From: an uncultured beta proteobacterium
Lineage (GTDB): Bacteria > Pseudomonadota > Gammaproteobacteria > Burkholderiales > Burkholderiaceae_C
Direction: 5' to 3'
DNA: 12,042 nt
Assembly: GCA_903886165.1 (NCBI GenBank)
Contig: CAISLL010000090.1
Coordinates: forward strand, 1-12,042
Position numbers and translations under genes: made by a program. This document shows positions 11,976-12,042 of this stretch, one piece after another; position 1 is the first letter of the stretch, and each line of letters starts with the position of its first letter. Under the pieces are notes generated by a model. It worked only from the letters and a program-made list of their open reading frames with translations, made no database searches and was not told the origin of the DNA.

Positions 11976-11999
11976 AACTGAAGCAATAGAGGTGAAAAA

Positions 12000-12042
12000 A
12001 TGCCACGTCGTCGCGAAGTCCCTAAACGTGAAATTCTGCCGG
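12000..12042 (+). CDS. rpsG: 30S ribosomal protein S7, N-terminal fragment (cut by window edge)
   Basis: The first 14 codons, MPRRREVPKREILP, match the conserved basic N-terminus of bacterial S7, which binds the 3' major domain of 16S rRNA and nucleates assembly of the 30S head. The gene runs out of the window at 12042. The ATG at 12000 follows gaggtg (11989-11994), a good Shine-Dalgarno match with a short A-rich spacer. It is the second gene of the str operon, after rpsL. Confidence 0.96.
   Translation, partial: MPRRREVPKREILP

Overview
This window reads as ordinary chromosome of a betaproteobacterium, most likely a member of the Comamonadaceae (Rhodoferax/Polaromonas-like). The reasons are the protein sequences (HemB, HemJ, the thioredoxin-like ferredoxin and ribosomal protein S12), the moderate-to-high GC content, and a short intergenic repeat that resembles a dispersed element I recall from that family. 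The genus is an inference from memory, not from a search. Every gene found belongs to a known family. I see no CRISPR array, tRNA, rRNA, prophage or toxin-antitoxin cluster, and no obviously new multi-gene system.

Left part (1-2229). The window opens inside an insertion sequence: the first 34 codons of an ISAzo13-like transposase, minus strand, cut by the window edge. Next come two minus-strand genes with overlapping ends: an EamA/DMT-type membrane transporter, then a CpdA/Icc-like metallophosphoesterase. A 270-base divergent intergenic region separates them from the next gene.

Centre (2230-7834). A large exported M1-family zinc aminopeptidase runs on the plus strand. It converges on a minus-strand series that is transcribed in the order hemB (porphobilinogen synthase), a CorA-family metal transporter, then a MarC-family membrane protein. 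The gaps are 70 and 52 bases. One carries a copy of the intergenic repeat, and the other may hold a degenerate copy.

Right part (7835-12042). Across a 287-base divergent region from hemB lies a tight plus-strand operon: hemJ (protoporphyrinogen oxidase), a VanZ-family membrane protein and a thioredoxin-like [2Fe-2S] ferredoxin. So two heme-synthesis genes sit head to head. Their shared intergenic region holds an unexplained transcription unit of about 100 nucleotides, with a promoter-like sequence, competing GC hairpins and a strong intrinsic terminator. After a second copy of the repeat comes a D-alanyl-D-alanine carboxypeptidase (PBP5/6-like). Last is the start of the str ribosomal operon: rpsL, then a 155-base intercistronic region rich in hairpins, then the first codons of rpsG.

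The items most worth a second look are the small RNA or leader between hemB and hemJ, the hairpin array between rpsL and rpsG (a candidate S7 autoregulatory target), the perfect inverted repeat across the rpsL -10 box, and the paired intergenic repeats.
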